51,451 bases of DNA, taken from contig CASGAH010000005.1 in assembly GCA_949299375.1 (NCBI GenBank), forward strand, positions 1-51,451. Reading direction: 5' to 3'. The notes beneath the pieces were generated by a model. The model worked only from the letters and a program-made list of their open reading frames with translations, was not told where the DNA came from and searched no databases. The position numbers and the translations under genes are program-made. This document shows, piece after piece, positions 49,411 through 51,451 of this stretch. Position 1 is the first letter of the stretch, and the number at the start of each line of letters is the position of its first letter. Origin of the DNA: an uncultured Eubacteriales bacterium. Its GTDB lineage: Bacteria > Bacillota > Clostridia > Lachnospirales > Lachnospiraceae.

Positions 49411-51451
49411 TCATTTTGTTTCATCAAGCCCCGCCGCCCAGACGATGCCGGAGAGGACAAAATAAGCGCATGGAAGCGCGATGCCATTCCCCCACAGGCG
49501 GTATTCCGCGCTGTCGGAATAAGGGTCAGCCAGCCACTTGCGGATTTGCCTTTCCGTCTTCGGCTTCTTCGCCCCGGTGGCAGCTTTTCGGTGTGTTTCA
49601 AACACATCTGCCCAGAAAGCGATCTCTACGTCAGTCGGGTCAGCTGTCCCAAGATCCGCGCACCAGCCATCCGGAAAACCCTGGAGCCTTGCGCACTCGG
49701 TCGGGGTCAGACGCCGGACAATATAATACGGCTCCGTGATGATCGGCGCCTCATGGTTGCAGTTTAAGGTCGGGCACAGGTCCTTCCCGATCTCCGCGTT
49801 TGCCTGTCCGGTTGCCATGCACAGCGGCCCGCCTTCCGCAAGCCTCCCGCCCTCCGCTTCCTTGTCCGTATCCCACCCGTTGTCCTCTTTGATGACTACA
49901 TTAGGGTCTTTGTAATCCCTCGCCATGATCGGCGGGGACTGTTCGGCGCCCACCCTGGTAAATTCCCCGGCTGTGATGCAGTACGCCACCGCATGGCGGT
50001 CGCCGGTATCCAGTGTAAAGGATACATCCTCATTGACGCCGTCCCCCTGCGGCCCGTTCTTATCGGCCCGGCCGATCATGGAGCCCTGGAGGACGTAAGT
50101 CTGCTGTTTTGTCCCAGGCTCTGCCGCCAGCGCCCCAGACACATTTTTCAAATCCCGGACTTCATCGCGCTGGTTCTGGGAAAAGGCCACAACCGCGATC
50201 CCGCCCTGGGAGCAGTCCGGCCGCCCGCCGTTCTGGTCCAGCGTCCTCGCCGTATCCGCCTCGTAGAATCCGGTGTGCGGGTTTTCCGAGAGCATGGCGT
50301 GGCTGGCTTTGGAGCAGATGCCGTAGGGCACGAACACTGTCTGGTCATTATTGCAGCCGAGAGTAGCGGATTTTTCCACCTGTACCTGTGCGCCCTTGCC
50401 GCCTCCCTCGCATCCGGAGCGGATCTTCAAGGTCTGCGGCGGCAGTTCCTGACGGGTCTTTCCATCCATCACCAGCGGCACATTGTTCCCACCGGTACCC
50501 ATCCGGCTGGTCAGGGTCTGGATCGTGTCCGTTTCCCCGATGCCGATGCGGGAATCCGCCGGGTGGTAGTCCAGGGCAATGGCAGCCGGAACCACGCCGG
50601 CCCGAAGGGTTGGGGAGGTCTCTTCCTCATAGCCGATGCTTCTGGCATTTGCGCTGTGCTCGGTACAGAAACCAGCGGCCGCAGGTTCCCCCTCATCCAT
50701 CACCACAGGCGGGTGATGCGCCTCCGCCCGGAGGGTGCTGACCACATCCTCGGACACATCCATCCGGGAACCGCCCTGGTCGTTCAGGACGACCCGTCCC
50801 CATCCTCCCGCATCCGTTCCGCCTGCTGCTCCAGGGCTTTCTTCAGGATCTCCGGCAGTGCCTTGCCCCTGGCGGAAGCCCTGCGGAGTATACCCAGACA
50901 CGCCTTCCGACTCAAATAAAATCTCTGGGGCACGTCCGCCTGCAAAATCTGCGACAAGAAAGATTCTTGCCCTTCGTTGGGGGACGCCCCAGTACCTAGC
51001 GTCAAGAACGCGGTATGCCACGCTCCATCCGTCTTCCAGGTAACAGTCGGCGTAGGGCCACCTGCCTTTTTCAGGCGGAGGCAGCGGTGGCGCTTCCGGT
51101 TCTTTGATCCGGATGACCTCTTCGAGGACGGCTTTGAAGTCCTCCCCTTTGTTGGAGGAGAAGGCCCCCGGCACGTTTTCCCAGACGATAAATCTTGGTT
51201 TTTCTCCATGTGTTTTCTCCCTCATTTCTTTCACGATACGGATGGCCTCAAAAAACAGCCCGGACCGTGAACCATCCAGGCCGCTGCGTTTCCCGGCAAT
51301 CGAGAGGTCCTGGCAAGGCGAACCAAACGTGATGATATCCACCGGTTCCAGATCTGCGCCGCTGATGCCGGACACATCCCCGTAATGCCGCATCTTTGGC
51401 AGCCGCTTTGTGGTCACCCGGATGGCGAAGGGTTCTATTTCGGAAGCCCAG
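49411..51451 (-). CDS. C5 cytosine DNA methyltransferase with long repeat-rich insert (5' end outside window)
   Basis: The frame is open to the right edge (…WASEIEPFAIRVTTKRL) and ends at 49411; more than 679 residues are visible. Motif IV GSPCQDLSIAGKR holds the catalytic Cys. ENVPGAF is motif VI, QRRARIFLV motif VIII, RRLTPTECARLQGFPDGW motif IX and GNGIALP motif X. Between motifs VIII and IX, where the target recognition domain lies, there is about 370 residues of degenerate repeats of form S/T-x-TL-x(8-14)-VV. Such phage/element-type methyltransferases may modify the element's own DNA against host restriction. No restriction gene is visible. Upstream motif I is outside the window. Confidence 0.9.
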   Translation of the reverse strand, partial: WASEIEPFAIRVTTKRLPKMRHYGDVSGISGADLEPVDIITFGSPCQDLSIAGKRSGLDGSRSGLFFEAIRIVKEMREKTHGEKPRFIVWENVPGAFSSNKGEDFKAVLEEVIRIKEPEAPPLPPPEKGRWPYADCYLEDGWSVAYRVLDARYWGVPQRRARIFLVADFAGGRAPEILFESEGVSGYTPQGFRQGQGTAGDPEESPGAAGGTDAGGWGRVVLNDQGGSRMDVSEDVVSTLRAEAHHPPVVMDEGEPAAAGFCTEHSANARSIGYEEETSPTLRAGVVPAAIALDYHPADSRIGIGETDTIQTLTSRMGTGGNNVPLVMDGKTRQELPPQTLKIRSGCEGGGKGAQVQVEKSATLGCNNDQTVFVPYGICSKASHAMLSENPHTGFYEADTARTLDQNGGRPDCSQGGIAVVAFSQNQRDEVRDLKNVSGALAAEPGTKQQTYVLQGSMIGRADKNGPQGDGVNEDVSFTLDTGDRHAVAYCITAGEFTRVGAEQSPPIMARDYKDPNVVIKEDNGWDTDKEAEGGRLAEGGPLCMATGQANAEIGKDLCPTLNCNHEAPIITEPYYIVRRLTPTECARLQGFPDGWCADLGTADPTDVEIAFWADVFETHRKAATGAKKPKTERQIRKWLADPYSDSAEYRLWGNGIALPCAYFVLSGIVWAAGLDETK

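Noticed and set aside
49993-50919. Plus-strand open frame of 308 codons
   Set aside because: Antisense to the C5 methyltransferase.
1-51451. tRNA, rRNA and CRISPR arrays
   Set aside because: No cloverleaf-like sequences, rRNA blocks or regularly spaced repeats were noticed on reading; a tRNAscan or CRISPR search was not possible.

Overview
The window looks like chromosomal DNA of a low-to-mid GC, anaerobic, gut-type Firmicute, most likely a Lachnospiraceae-like Clostridia. Reasons: TTGACA/TATAAT promoters with 17-bp spacing and AGGAGG ribosome sites throughout; protein sequences of clostridial type (short inorganic-pyrophosphatase-like protein, DUF3737, PqqD/SPASM peptide cluster, PanG in place of PanE); and an accessory segment with amidoligase, gamma-glutamylcyclotransferase, DUF4314 and DpnD/PcfM genes, as carried by mobile elements of gut Clostridia. 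No rRNA, tRNA or CRISPR array was seen.

Layout. 1-7.1 kb: a minus-strand run of secA, prfB (with a +1 frameshift), an ACT-domain regulator and homoserine dehydrogenase. The last is fused in frame to the C-terminal part of a YesM-like sensor kinase and runs off the left edge. A gene-free 800-bp gap between secA and hpf carries five DnaA boxes. 7.1-11.8 kb: hpf, a secreted SH3/NlpC-P60 wall hydrolase with a WalR-type box, trxB, and an SDR. 11.8-15.2 kb: the pantothenate operon panG-panB-panC-panD with a long structured leader. 15.2-20.4 kb: sugar genes (NAL-like aldolase, PfkB kinase, nth, permuted GH3 beta-glucosidase). 20.6-22.2 kb: larE-larB. 22.1-25.3 kb: a compact peptide-modification operon, pqqD - radical SAM/SPASM - precursor - HprK-like kinase - SipW-like S26 protease. 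This is the best candidate for an undescribed system. 25.5-31 kb: a decayed acetyltransferase, a pyrophosphatase-like protein, a zinc/cadmium-type P1B ATPase with a separate HMA protein, DUF3737, a cyclophilin-fold lipoprotein and a MITE-like palindrome. 31-36.2 kb: a LysR-flanked cluster with a secreted Ntn-type amide hydrolase, a PaaK-like adenylating enzyme and a decayed ABC transporter. 36.2-43 kb: LemA/DUF3137/small membrane protein, an MFS carrier, pnuC behind an attenuator, and an alcohol dehydrogenase plus a truncated flavodoxin under a tandem operator.

From about 42.96 kb to the right end the DNA is accessory. An IS3-family remnant joins the cut flavodoxin gene to a cut mobile-element gene. 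Beyond it are a small acidic protein, DUF4314, two tandem gamma-glutamylcyclotransferases, DpnD/PcfM, an amidoligase, a catalytically degenerate amidoligase paralogue, and a large C5 cytosine methyltransferase cut by the right edge. At least two of these genes share a repeated promoter module.

Three sites (hom-kinase fusion, ABC ATPase-permease fusion, flavodoxin/IS3 junction) look like deletion or rearrangement scars. Assembly error cannot be excluded from sequence alone.
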